19,646 nt of DNA from Verrucomicrobiota bacterium. Its GTDB lineage: Bacteria; Verrucomicrobiota; Verrucomicrobiia; Opitutales; UBA953. Below are positions 8,383 to 16,101 of the stretch, piece by piece; position 1 is the stretch's first letter; each line of letters starts with the position of its first letter. The notes beneath the pieces were generated by a model, which saw only the letters and a program-made list of their open reading frames with translations, was not told the DNA's origin and searched no databases. Location of the stretch: the NCBI GenBank assembly GCA_004293385.1, contig RDYO01000011.1, positions 1 through 19,646 of the forward strand, written 5' to 3'. The position numbers and the translations under genes are program-made.

Positions 8383-9462
8383 TCAGAGATTGATCGTGCG
8401 GCCTTCGCGGAAGGACTGGTCCGCCGCGGCGACGATACGCATCGAGTTGACGGCGTCGTCCATGTGCGCGGTGAGGTCGAGGTCCTCGCGGATGGCTTTC
8501 TCAAAATAGACCTGCTCACGTTCGCAGAGACCGTCATGACCAGGATCGGCCTCCGTCGGCACGATCTCATCCGGCTTGGTGAACTTACCGTCCGGACCGA
8601 GCTGCGAGGAGTGAACCTTGAGGGCCTGCGCGGCGGAATGGGAATCGACGTCGGCGGAGTTACCTGCCTGCGAGGCCTTGCCGGCGACGATCGAGACGCA
8701 ACCCTTCGGGCCGATGACGTCTTTCACGAAGAAGGCCTCCTCGGACATCATCGGACCCCAGCCGGCTTCGTACCAGCCGACAGAACCGTCGGCGAAGGTC
8801 ACCTGGAGGTGGCCATAGTTGATCTGACCGGCCGGCATGTCTTCGGTGAGACGGGCGCCGATACCGGAGACGCGCACCGGGCGACTGCCGGTCATGAGAC
8901 ACATCACGTCGACGTAATGCACGCCGCAGTCGACGACGGGACTGCACGTCTGCAGCAGGGACTTATGGGTGTTCCACATGTCGCCATAGCTCTGCTGGTT
9001 CAGGTTCATGCGCATGACCAGCGGCTTGCCGAGCGTCTGCACGGTCTTGATGAACTGCGTCCAGGCCGGGTGATGGCGGAGAATGTAGCCGATGACCACC
9101 TTGCGCCTCACGGCCTTGGCCTTGGCGACGATCTGCTCGGCCTCGGCGACGGTGACCGCGAGCGGCTTCTCGACGAACACGTGACAGCCGGCCTCGAGCG
9201 CGGCGACGGCGTATTCGGCATGGGTGTCCGGATAGCTGGAGATCGAGACGGCGTCCGGCTTGGTCGCCTTGAGCGCGGCATGGAAGTCGGCGTACTCCGC
9301 GTAGGCGCCGCCGAGCTCGGCGTTGAGCTTCGCGCGTGACTCCGCGGAGCGGGTAACCAGACCGACGATCTGGAAACCGGGGAGCTTATGGTAAGCGAGC
9401 GCGTGCGAACGACCCATATGGCCGGCACCGACGCAGAGGACACGGAGAGGGGTCTGACTCAT
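8383..9462 (-). CDS. Gfo/Idh/MocA family NAD(P)-dependent oxidoreductase
   Basis: This 359-residue cytoplasmic dehydrogenase has an N-terminal Rossmann fold with GAGHMG at residues 12-17. The family catalytic stretch VFVEKPLAV is at 95-103 (E98-K99-P100), and D-x-G-x-H-x-x-D lies around 178-185 (DCGVHYVD). These are the core residues of the sugar or inositol oxidoreductase superfamily. The substrate cannot be read from sequence; the family oxidises or reduces hydroxyl groups of sugars, inositols and derivatives. Its neighbours, a sulfatase upstream and gluconokinase 6 bp downstream, point to a sugar acid or desulfated sugar (inference). There is no signal peptide. The start is ATG at 9462, immediately preceding a normal first beta strand. 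Confidence 0.9.
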   Translation of the reverse strand: MSQTPLRVLCVGAGHMGRSHALAYHKLPGFQIVGLVTRSAESRAKLNAELGGAYAEYADFHAALKATKPDAVSISSYPDTHAEYAVAALEAGCHVFVEKPLAVTVAEAEQIVAKAKAVRRKVVIGYILRHHPAWTQFIKTVQTLGKPLVMRMNLNQQSYGDMWNTHKSLLQTCSPVVDCGVHYVDVMCLMTGSRPVRVSGIGARLTEDMPAGQINYGHLQVTFADGSVGWYEAGWGPMMSEEAFFVKDVIGPKGCVSIVAGKASQAGNSADVDSHSAAQALKVHSSQLGPDGKFTKPDEIVPTEADPGHDGLCEREQVYFEKAIREDLDLTAHMDDAVNSMRIVAAADQSFREGRTINL

Positions 9463-9478
9463 GCGCCGAGCATCGGCC

Positions 9479-9510
9479 TTCCCTCTCCCGCTTCAAGTCG
9501 GGAGAAGGAA
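9479..9510. repeat. Strong inverted repeat downstream of the sulfatase gene
   Basis: Arms TTCCCTCTCCCG (9479-9490) and CGGGAGAAGGAA (9499-9510) pair over 12 positions with one mismatch around an 8-base loop. It lies in the 71 bp between the sulfatase stop and the oxidoreductase start. There is no T-tract on the minus strand, so it may be a Rho-assisted or attenuating hairpin, or a structure protecting transcript ends. The remainder of the gap shows nothing recognisable. Confidence 0.45.
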
Positions 9511-9533
9511 TCCGCCGCAGATTAATCGGGCGA

Positions 9534-11105
9534 TCAGTTCGGCAACGGCTGCAGGACGCCCTTCGCCCGCTGGGCCTCAAGCATGGCCTTCAGGCGGGCG
9601 ACGACTTCCGGATGCTCCTTGGCGACGTTGTTCCGCTCACCGGGATCGTTCTGCAGGTCGAAGAGGCGCGGGCCGGCCTGATCACGGCGGTCATTGGCCT
9701 GATCGGCTTCGACGCCCAGCAGGTCGACCACCGGGCCCTGGGCCTTCTTGCCTTTGCCAGGCGCACCGACTCCGGAGATGAACTTCCATCGTGCGTCGCG
9801 GATGGAAAGCACGGCGCCCTGGGTGCTCGAGATCAGCGTCTCACGACCCAGGCCGCCGGTGAGGGCCGCGGAGGAATCGAAAGAGTCGAGCTTCAGGAAA
9901 TCCGCCGGATCCCCGCCGGCCACCTTGGTGAAGACGGCGGGCAGATCGACCTGGGAGACCAGGGAATCGGAGACCTTGCCGGCGGGCGTCTGGCCGGGCC
10001 AGCGGGCGATGAAGCCCACGCGCGTGCCGCCTTCGAGGATGCTGTATTTGCCGCCGCGGAAGGGGCCGGCCGGGGAATGCGCCGCGGCCTTGTTACGTTC
10101 GACGGCCTGGTCTTGGTAGCCGTCGTCGAGCACCGGACCGTTATCCGAACTGTAGATCACCAACGTGTTCTCGGCGAGGCCCTGCTTGTCGAGTTCGGCG
10201 AGGATGCGGCCGACCTGGTCGTCGAACGCGACCACCGCGTCGCCACGCGGGCCAAGCGGGGTCTTGCCGGCGTAACGCGGATGGTGGACGCGCGGGACGT
10301 GGTTCTCGTGCGAGGCGTAATAAAGGAAGAAAGGCTTGTCCTTGTTGCGCGCGATGAAGCCGCAGGCCTTGTCGGCGAACGTGTCGCCCATCGTCTCATC
10401 ATTCCAGACGGCGGCCTTGCCGCCCTTCATCCAACCGATGCGGCCGACGCCGTTGACCAGGGCCATGTTGTGTCCATGGGACCAGTTCATCTTCAGTTTC
10501 GCGCGCTCGGCGTCGGTCTTCAGGTCGGGATCGCCGGGGTAAGGCTGCTTGTAACTGACCTCGATCGGATCCTTCGGATCGAGACCGACGACGGAGCCGT
10601 CTTCGACGAAGACCGTCGGCACGCGATCGCCGGTGGCGGCCATGATGAAGGAGTAGGTGAAGCCGATCTGGTTCGGCGAAGGGTCGATTTTCTTGTTCCA
10701 ATCGACGTCGCCGGAGCCCAGACCGAGATGCCACTTGCCGACCACGCCGGTGGCGTAGCCCAGCTTGGCCAGGCTGGCCGCCATCGTGGGACGACCGGGC
10801 TTGATGATGAGACGGGCGTCGCCCGGCAGCACGCCGGTGCCCTGGCGACGCCAGGCGTATTCGCCGGTGAGCAGCGAATAGCGCGACGGCGTGCAGGTGG
10901 CCGAGGTGCAATAACCCGAGGTGAAGCGGGTGCCCTGCGCGGCGAGGCGATCGAGATTCGGGGTCGGGATGACCTTCGCGCCGTAGCAGCCGAGGTCGCC
11001 CCAGCCGATGTCATCGGAGTAGAGCAGCACGATATTCGGAGGACGTTTCTCGGCCGCGAAGACGGAGAGCACGCAGGACAGGGCAACCAGGGGCAGGAGG
11101 CGCAT
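9534..11105 (-). CDS. Secreted type I (formylglycine) sulfatase
   Basis: This 523-residue sulfatase should hydrolyse sulfate esters, probably on sulfated glycans, outside the cytoplasm. A signal peptide covers about residues 1-18 (MRLLPLVALSCVLSVFAA). The metal-site pair D31-D32 is in LLYSDDIGWGDLG. The sulfatase signature CTPSRYSLLTG is at 71-81, with C71 the residue converted to formylglycine. GKWHLG supplies K124 and H126, SHENH lies near 266, SSDNG gives D321-N322 and GGKYSILEGGTRVG supplies K353. All active-site residues I expect are present, so it looks functional. A maturing formylglycine-generating enzyme must be encoded elsewhere. The frame opens further upstream, but the ATG at 11105 is where the signal peptide begins. 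Sulfatase subfamily and substrate cannot be assigned by eye. Confidence 0.93.
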   Translation of the reverse strand: MRLLPLVALSCVLSVFAAEKRPPNIVLLYSDDIGWGDLGCYGAKVIPTPNLDRLAAQGTRFTSGYCTSATCTPSRYSLLTGEYAWRRQGTGVLPGDARLIIKPGRPTMAASLAKLGYATGVVGKWHLGLGSGDVDWNKKIDPSPNQIGFTYSFIMAATGDRVPTVFVEDGSVVGLDPKDPIEVSYKQPYPGDPDLKTDAERAKLKMNWSHGHNMALVNGVGRIGWMKGGKAAVWNDETMGDTFADKACGFIARNKDKPFFLYYASHENHVPRVHHPRYAGKTPLGPRGDAVVAFDDQVGRILAELDKQGLAENTLVIYSSDNGPVLDDGYQDQAVERNKAAAHSPAGPFRGGKYSILEGGTRVGFIARWPGQTPAGKVSDSLVSQVDLPAVFTKVAGGDPADFLKLDSFDSSAALTGGLGRETLISSTQGAVLSIRDARWKFISGVGAPGKGKKAQGPVVDLLGVEADQANDRRDQAGPRLFDLQNDPGERNNVAKEHPEVVARLKAMLEAQRAKGVLQPLPN

Positions 11106-11203
11106 GGGTGGGTTGTAAGGCCGGCCGAGGCGGAAACCAAGCCGACAGATAAGCCACCCCTTGCTTGCCAAACCCGCCCCGAAAGCCCAATCAGAAGACG
11201 ACC
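11106..11203. promoter_or_regulatory. Divergent intergenic region, sulfatase / dapF-like gene
   Basis: This 98 bp gap lies between divergent genes and should hold promoters for both directions. I see no convincing promoter pair, operator palindrome or riboswitch. A TTGCTTGCC stretch near 11161 is the only -35-like sequence for the plus strand. Before the dapF-like ATG there is only a weak purine run (AGAAGACG). Confidence 0.3.
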
Positions 11204-12058
11204 ATGCGCTTCGCCAAATACCACGCCCTCGGCAACGACTACCTCGTCCTCGAGCCCAAGGACTGCCCCGCCCTCTTTTCGCCGGAAGCCATCCGTAAGG
11301 TCTGCCACCGCCACTTCGGCCTCGGTTCCGACGGCATCCTGTACGGCCCGATCGAACGCACGGACGGCACCTTCGGCCTGCGCATCCTGAATCCCGACGG
11401 CTCCGAAGCCGAGAAGTCCGGCAACGGCATCCGCATCTTCTGCCGCCACCTCCTCGAGACCAAGCGCATCAAGGAAGGCCAGGAGTTCAAGCTGCACACC
11501 CTTGGCGGCGTCGTCCGCTGCGAGGTCTTCGACGGCGGCAACCGCATCCGCGTCGAGATGGGCAAGGTCTCCTTCCGCGCTCCGGTCATCCCGCACATCG
11601 GCGCCGACCGCGAAGTCCTCGGCGAGGAGATCACCGTCCTCGGTAAGACCTTCAAGTATTGGGCCGCGACCGTGGGTAACCCGCACTGCGTGATCCCAGT
11701 CGACGACCTCACGCCCGACCTCGCCAAGACCTACGGCCCGCACCTCGAGGTTCACCCCAATTTCCCGAACCGCACCAACGTGCAGTTCATGAAGATCATG
11801 GACCGGAAGAACGTCCGCATCGAGATCTGGGAACGCGGCGCCGGCTACACCATGGCTTCCGGCTCCTCCTCCTCGGCTTCGGCCGCCGTGGCCCGCAAAA
11901 TGGGCCTGGTTGACGCGGATTTGACGGTTAATATGCCCGGAGGTCAGATTATCATTGGCATCGGTGAGGATTATTCCATCGTGATGACAGGCCCGACGAC
12001 CCCCGTAGGCATCTTCGAGATGCACCCAGGAGTCCCGGTCCAAGACGTCGCCGTCTAG
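11204..12058 (+). CDS. dapF: Diaminopimelate epimerase family protein with both catalytic Cys replaced by Ser
   Basis: The 284-residue protein matches DapF in length and motifs: MRFAKYHALGNDYLVLE (1-17), HFGLGSDGIL (37-46), RILNPDGSEAEKSGNGIR (60-77), VGNPHCVI (157-164), NRTNVQF (189-195) and ERGAGYTMASGSSSSASA (210-227). DapF normally interconverts LL- and meso-diaminopimelate for lysine and peptidoglycan, using a Cys thiolate/thiol pair found in xCGNG and ACGxG. Here these positions are S72 (KSGNG) and S219 (ASGS), both encoded by TCC. C80 lies nearby but not at the catalytic position. So this is either an altered-mechanism epimerase, a different isomerase or an inactive relative. The gene is first in the plus-strand run. 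The ATG at 11204 gives the family-typical N-terminus; upstream frame extension is not supported. Confidence 0.85.
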   Translation: MRFAKYHALGNDYLVLEPKDCPALFSPEAIRKVCHRHFGLGSDGILYGPIERTDGTFGLRILNPDGSEAEKSGNGIRIFCRHLLETKRIKEGQEFKLHTLGGVVRCEVFDGGNRIRVEMGKVSFRAPVIPHIGADREVLGEEITVLGKTFKYWAATVGNPHCVIPVDDLTPDLAKTYGPHLEVHPNFPNRTNVQFMKIMDRKNVRIEIWERGAGYTMASGSSSSASAAVARKMGLVDADLTVNMPGGQIIIGIGEDYSIVMTGPTTPVGIFEMHPGVPVQDVAV

Positions 12059-12096
12059 GCGATACGTCTTCCCGCTAGGTTTTCCCTCCTTTGGCG

Positions 12097-12118
12097 CGTC
12101 CTTTCGGACGACGCTTTT
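12097..12118 (+). terminator. Possible weak terminator before the SNF2 gene
   Basis: CGTCC (12097-12101) and GGACG (12106-12110) form a 5 bp stem with a TTTC loop, followed by ACGCTTTT. It lies in the 77 bp between the DapF-like stop and the SNF2 ATG. The stem is short, so read-through is likely if it acts at all. If the SNF2 gene used the TTG codon at 12091, this would be coding. Confidence 0.25.
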
Positions 12119-12135
12119 CACCGCACACCCTCACC

Positions 12136-15078
12136 ATGGCGCCGCGTCAGCCGTTGCCCAACATCTCCGAAGACGATCTCATCGATCTCGCGGGCGGCGC
12201 GACCGTGCTCCTGGCCAAGGAGCTGGTGGCCAAGGGTAAGGTGAAGAAGGCTCTCTGGACCCCTCCCGTCGCGGAAGCCCTCGTGGACGACGGCACCGAA
12301 TCCCGCGAAGCCCGCTGGAACCTCCGCTCAGTCACCTTCCAGCGTAACGAATGCGGCTGCGACGTCTCGGTCGGCCGAAGGAAGCTCTGCGTCCACTCCG
12401 TCGCCACTTACCTGGTATTAGCGGCCAAGGAGGGCTACCTGAAAGCCGAACCCGCGCCGCCGGCCAAGCCCGCCGCGCCGCCCGGCAAACCGCCGACGAC
12501 GGCGGCGGCCAAGGAAAAGACGACGGACACGAAGAAGGAAAAATCAAAGCAAGCGGAGACGACCCCGGCAGGACCCCGGCTCAAATCCCTCACCCTCTCG
12601 GAAAAACGCGGCACGCCCATCGAGGTGCGCTTCATCGTGCCGCCGAACATCGCGACCGCCGCCGTGCGCGATGAGATCATCTGCCGACTCGAACTGCGCG
12701 TCGACGGCGCCCAGGTCGCCCCGGAGAACCTCGACCGCAGCAAGGCCTGGACCATCGAGCCCGACACGGTCTTCTTCCTGGCGATTCTCGAGAACCTCTG
12801 CCACGGCAAGCTGCAGGGCATCCTGCCGCTCACCCGCCGCCACCTGCGCCAGCTCCTCGCCATCGGCAAAGGCCTGAAGATCTTCCGCATGGCCAACGCG
12901 CCGGAGACCCCGCTCACGTGGGACGGCGACCATCTCGACAAGGTCCACGAACACCTCGACGAACCCGTCGCGACCCCGCAGACCAACGCCGCCGGCGAAG
13001 CGCCCGACGACGGCCCCGAGGAGCAGGAAGTCCGTTCCCAGGAACGCGGCCGCGACGACCGCCCGTGGGTCGACGGCTCGATGAAGTGGCTGCGCATCCG
13101 CCTGCCCCAGCAGTCTTCCGGCCCCGTCGCCGAACTCCGCGACGTCCTGCAGCGCAGCGGCTTCACGCTCGAGACGACCACCCGCGAGTGGTATCTCGCC
13201 GGCACCATCCAGGTGCTCAACTTCCTCGCCCGCCATCACAAGCTGCTGATGACGGACAACGACGCGTTCTTCACGCACAACCTTTCGCACTCGCTGCGCA
13301 ACGTCGACCTCGCCAAGGCCAAGTGCGACGCCTCCGAAGAGAACGACGGCTTCCGTTTCGCCATCGGCATCGACCCCGAAGGCAAGTCCCCGAAGGTCAT
13401 CCAGGAAGCGCTCTCCAGCGGGCGCATGTTCTTCTACACCGACCGCGGCCCGCGCCTCATCACGCCGGAGCTGATGGAGTCGATCCGCAACGCCCAGCGC
13501 CGCATCACCGGCGAGGCCAAGCGCGACGTGGACCTGGACCTCAACCTGAAGATCGGCTTCGCGGACCTCGCCAGCGCCGACGCGATCGCCGAGGAGCTGC
13601 AGGCCGCCTTCGCCCCGCCCGAGACCTGGAGCCAGCGCTCGTCCGCGATCCGCAACCTCTCGAAGCTCCAGCCCGCCCCGATCCGCGAGGACCTGGGCAA
13701 GATGCTCCGCATCTACCAGCAGGTCGGCGTGGCCTGGCTCTGGCATATCCATAATAATTCCCTCGGCGGCCTGCTCGCCGACGAAATGGGCCTCGGCAAG
13801 ACCGTGCAGGCGCTCGCCTTCATGGAAGCCCTGCGCCAGCACCGCCCGGAAGACGGCCCCTGCGTCGTGATCTGCCCGGCCTCGCTCGTCGAGAACTGGC
13901 GCCGCGAAGCCCGCCGCTTCACCCCTTCCCTCAAGGTCCTCGCCCACCACGGCCAGAACCGCTTCACCGCCCCGGATTACCTGCAGCGGTTCGACCTCGT
14001 CATCACCTCCTACGGCACCCTTTCCCGCGACATCGCGGCCTTCACCGCGGTGGCGTGGGGCGCGGCGATCTGCGATGAAGGCCAGAACATCAAGAACCCG
14101 CGCGCGCAGGCCGCCAAGGCGGTCAAGCAGCTCGTCTCCAAGGGCCGCTACATCCTCACCGGCACGCCCGTCGAGAACTCCCTCGAAGACCTCCGCTCGC
14201 TCTTCGGCTTCCTGATGCCGGGCTACCTGCCCAAGCCCGAGGAGCGCGTCCATGCCGACGAACGCAAGTGGCACGACGACCGTCTGCTCCAGATGGCGGC
14301 GCCGTATATCCTACGCCGCTCCAAGGTCGCCGTCGCCCCGGAGCTGCCCGCGAAGATCGAGCAGATCGTCTACTGCGACTTCGAGGACAACCAGAAGAAG
14401 ATCTACGACGAGATCCTCGAATCCACGCGTCAGGAGATCTTCGAGATGGAGATGGGCGGCGCCACGCAGGCCCGCATCCAGATGGCGGCGTTCAACCAGC
14501 TGCTCCGCCTCCGCCAGATCTGCGCCGACCCGCGCATCCTCGACCCGAAGCTGGCCGAAGCCGATTCGGCGAAGCTCCAGGCATTCCTCGAACTCGTCGA
14601 GGAATCCAAGGACGCGGGCCATCGCATGCTCGTGTTCTCGACCTTCGTCACGGCGCTCCAGCTCCTCAAGGAGGCCCTCGAGGACCGCGACATCCCCTAT
14701 TGCTACCTCGACGGCTCCACGAAGGACCGCCAGGGCGTCTGCGATACCTTCAACTCGACCCCGACCATCCCCGTCATGCTGATGTCCCTGAAGGCGGGCG
14801 GCACCGGCCTGAACCTGACCGGGGCCGACACGGTCATCCATTTCGACCCCTGGTGGAACCCCGCCGCCGAGGCCCAGGCCACCGACCGCGCCCACCGCAT
14901 CGGCCAGACCCGGACGGTGACCAGCATCAAGCTGATCGCGGCCGGCACCATCGAAGAACGCGTCATGGAGCTCCAAAAGTCCAAGTCTGAGATGTTGCGT
15001 AAGCTCCTGACCGAATCAGACTCCGTTTCGTCCGGCCTGAGCCTTGACGTCATCAAGGACCTCCTCCGCAAGGACTGA
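12136..15078 (+). CDS. SWIM zinc-finger SNF2-family helicase
   Basis: This 980-residue protein is a bacterial Swi2/Snf2 ATPase expected to translocate on duplex DNA and remodel protein-DNA or RNA polymerase complexes; the exact role is unknown. A SWIM-type finger is seen at 73-87 (C73-x-C75, C85-x-H87). It is followed by an Ala/Pro/Lys-rich linker at about 105-145. The ATPase core has motif I ADEMGLGKT at 548-556, motif II DEGQ at 647-650 with NIKNP following, and GTPVENSLEDL. The C-terminal helicase lobe has LDGSTKDRQ, SLKAGGTGLNLT, DPWWNPAAEAQATDRAHRIGQ (R918, R921) and a final EERVMELQ. An in-frame TTG at 12091 would add 15 residues, but ATG at 12136 starts a better N-terminus. tatC follows after 5 bp. 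Confidence 0.92.
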   Translation: MAPRQPLPNISEDDLIDLAGGATVLLAKELVAKGKVKKALWTPPVAEALVDDGTESREARWNLRSVTFQRNECGCDVSVGRRKLCVHSVATYLVLAAKEGYLKAEPAPPAKPAAPPGKPPTTAAAKEKTTDTKKEKSKQAETTPAGPRLKSLTLSEKRGTPIEVRFIVPPNIATAAVRDEIICRLELRVDGAQVAPENLDRSKAWTIEPDTVFFLAILENLCHGKLQGILPLTRRHLRQLLAIGKGLKIFRMANAPETPLTWDGDHLDKVHEHLDEPVATPQTNAAGEAPDDGPEEQEVRSQERGRDDRPWVDGSMKWLRIRLPQQSSGPVAELRDVLQRSGFTLETTTREWYLAGTIQVLNFLARHHKLLMTDNDAFFTHNLSHSLRNVDLAKAKCDASEENDGFRFAIGIDPEGKSPKVIQEALSSGRMFFYTDRGPRLITPELMESIRNAQRRITGEAKRDVDLDLNLKIGFADLASADAIAEELQAAFAPPETWSQRSSAIRNLSKLQPAPIREDLGKMLRIYQQVGVAWLWHIHNNSLGGLLADEMGLGKTVQALAFMEALRQHRPEDGPCVVICPASLVENWRREARRFTPSLKVLAHHGQNRFTAPDYLQRFDLVITSYGTLSRDIAAFTAVAWGAAICDEGQNIKNPRAQAAKAVKQLVSKGRYILTGTPVENSLEDLRSLFGFLMPGYLPKPEERVHADERKWHDDRLLQMAAPYILRRSKVAVAPELPAKIEQIVYCDFEDNQKKIYDEILESTRQEIFEMEMGGATQARIQMAAFNQLLRLRQICADPRILDPKLAEADSAKLQAFLELVEESKDAGHRMLVFSTFVTALQLLKEALEDRDIPYCYLDGSTKDRQGVCDTFNSTPTIPVMLMSLKAGGTGLNLTGADTVIHFDPWWNPAAEAQATDRAHRIGQTRTVTSIKLIAAGTIEERVMELQKSKSEMLRKLLTESDSVSSGLSLDVIKDLLRKD

Positions 15079-15083
15079 CCCCC

Positions 15084-16097
15084 ATGCTTTCCGCCTTCAT
15101 TCGTCGTAACAAATCCCGGAGCGAAATGACGTTCCTGGAACACCTGGACGACCTCCGCGTCTCCCTCCTCCGCGTCCTCGGCGTCTTCGCCGTCGGCATG
15201 GTCGCCGCGTTGATCTTCTACCGGGAGACCCCGGCCCTCCTCAACCTCCCCCTGGAATGGGCCAAGCACCCGGAGACCTCGCCGATCGGCGCGATCCTGA
15301 CCCAGCCGGACCCGGGACTCGTCAACATGGGCGAACTCAAGGAGTTCACCTTCATGGGCGTCTGGAAGGTGCTCATGTACGCCGCCTTCGGCGTCGGTGT
15401 CGCGCTCGCCTCGCCGGTCTTCCTCTACGAGACCGCCCGCTTCGTCGGTCCCGCGCTCACCGACCGTGAGAAGCGCGGCCTGGTGCCGTTCTGCGGCGCC
15501 GCGCTGATCCTCTTCCTGCTGGGCGCCTCGCTGGCCTTCTTCTGGCTCAGCCCGATGTCCATCCAGATCTGGCAGCACTTCGCCGAAGGCCTCCGCATGG
15601 AGGTCACTTGGCAGGCTTCGGACTACTACGCGTTCGTGGTGATGATGTGCCTACTCACCGGACTGACTTTCCAGTTCCCCCTCGCGCTCATCATCCTGAT
15701 GTGGCTCGAACTCGTCCGCCCGCGGACCCTGCTCAAGTCCTGGCGCGGGATGCTCTTCGGCATCATGATCCTCGTCGCGATGATCACGCCCATCGCCGAA
15801 CCGATCTCGCTCTTCGTGATGACGGGCGTACTCTTCGGCTTCTACCTCGCCGCCGTCGGCATCGGGACCGTGATCGTCCGCCGCAAGCGCGTGGCCCGTG
15901 GCGACAAGCCCAACCCGGAAGACGACGACCTGCCGGATGACGACGATGAAGACGACCGCGGCGACGACGACGGCTATCGCCCGGCCCGCTCCTCCGATCC
16001 GGTGACGCCTTCGACCCCGGCCCTCGGCTCCTCCGCGACCAGCAAGCCTAAGTCCACCCCGCCTCCCGCCGAAGGCGACCTCAGCTCCCTCGACTAA
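15084..16097 (+). CDS. tatC: Sec-independent protein translocase TatC, with long acidic tail
   Basis: TatC is the inner-membrane receptor that binds twin-arginine signal peptides and exports folded proteins with TatA. The signature near the N-terminus is MTFLEHLDDLRVSLLRV (15-31). Six hydrophobic segments follow, with SPVFLYETARFVGPALTDREKRG after the second and MLFGIMILVAMITPIAEPIS before the last pair. The protein has 337 residues, compared with about 250 for typical TatC. The excess is a soluble tail at about 273-337 that is very Asp/Glu-rich, then Pro/Ser/Thr-rich. The first periplasmic loop also looks somewhat longer than usual. No tatA/tatB gene is adjacent, so those lie elsewhere. It starts 5 bp after the SNF2 stop and ends 4 bp before the next gene. 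The DUF1552 protein in this window is a plausible substrate. Confidence 0.95.
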   Translation: MLSAFIRRNKSRSEMTFLEHLDDLRVSLLRVLGVFAVGMVAALIFYRETPALLNLPLEWAKHPETSPIGAILTQPDPGLVNMGELKEFTFMGVWKVLMYAAFGVGVALASPVFLYETARFVGPALTDREKRGLVPFCGAALILFLLGASLAFFWLSPMSIQIWQHFAEGLRMEVTWQASDYYAFVVMMCLLTGLTFQFPLALIILMWLELVRPRTLLKSWRGMLFGIMILVAMITPIAEPISLFVMTGVLFGFYLAAVGIGTVIVRRKRVARGDKPNPEDDDLPDDDDEDDRGDDDGYRPARSSDPVTPSTPALGSSATSKPKSTPPPAEGDLSSLD

Positions 16098-16101
16098 GCC
16101 C

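Noticed and set aside
12544..14274. 576-codon minus-strand frame opposite the SNF2 helicase
   Set aside because: Shadow of helicase codons; biased toward Ala/Gly/Val/Leu/Glu and Arg, no signal or domain.
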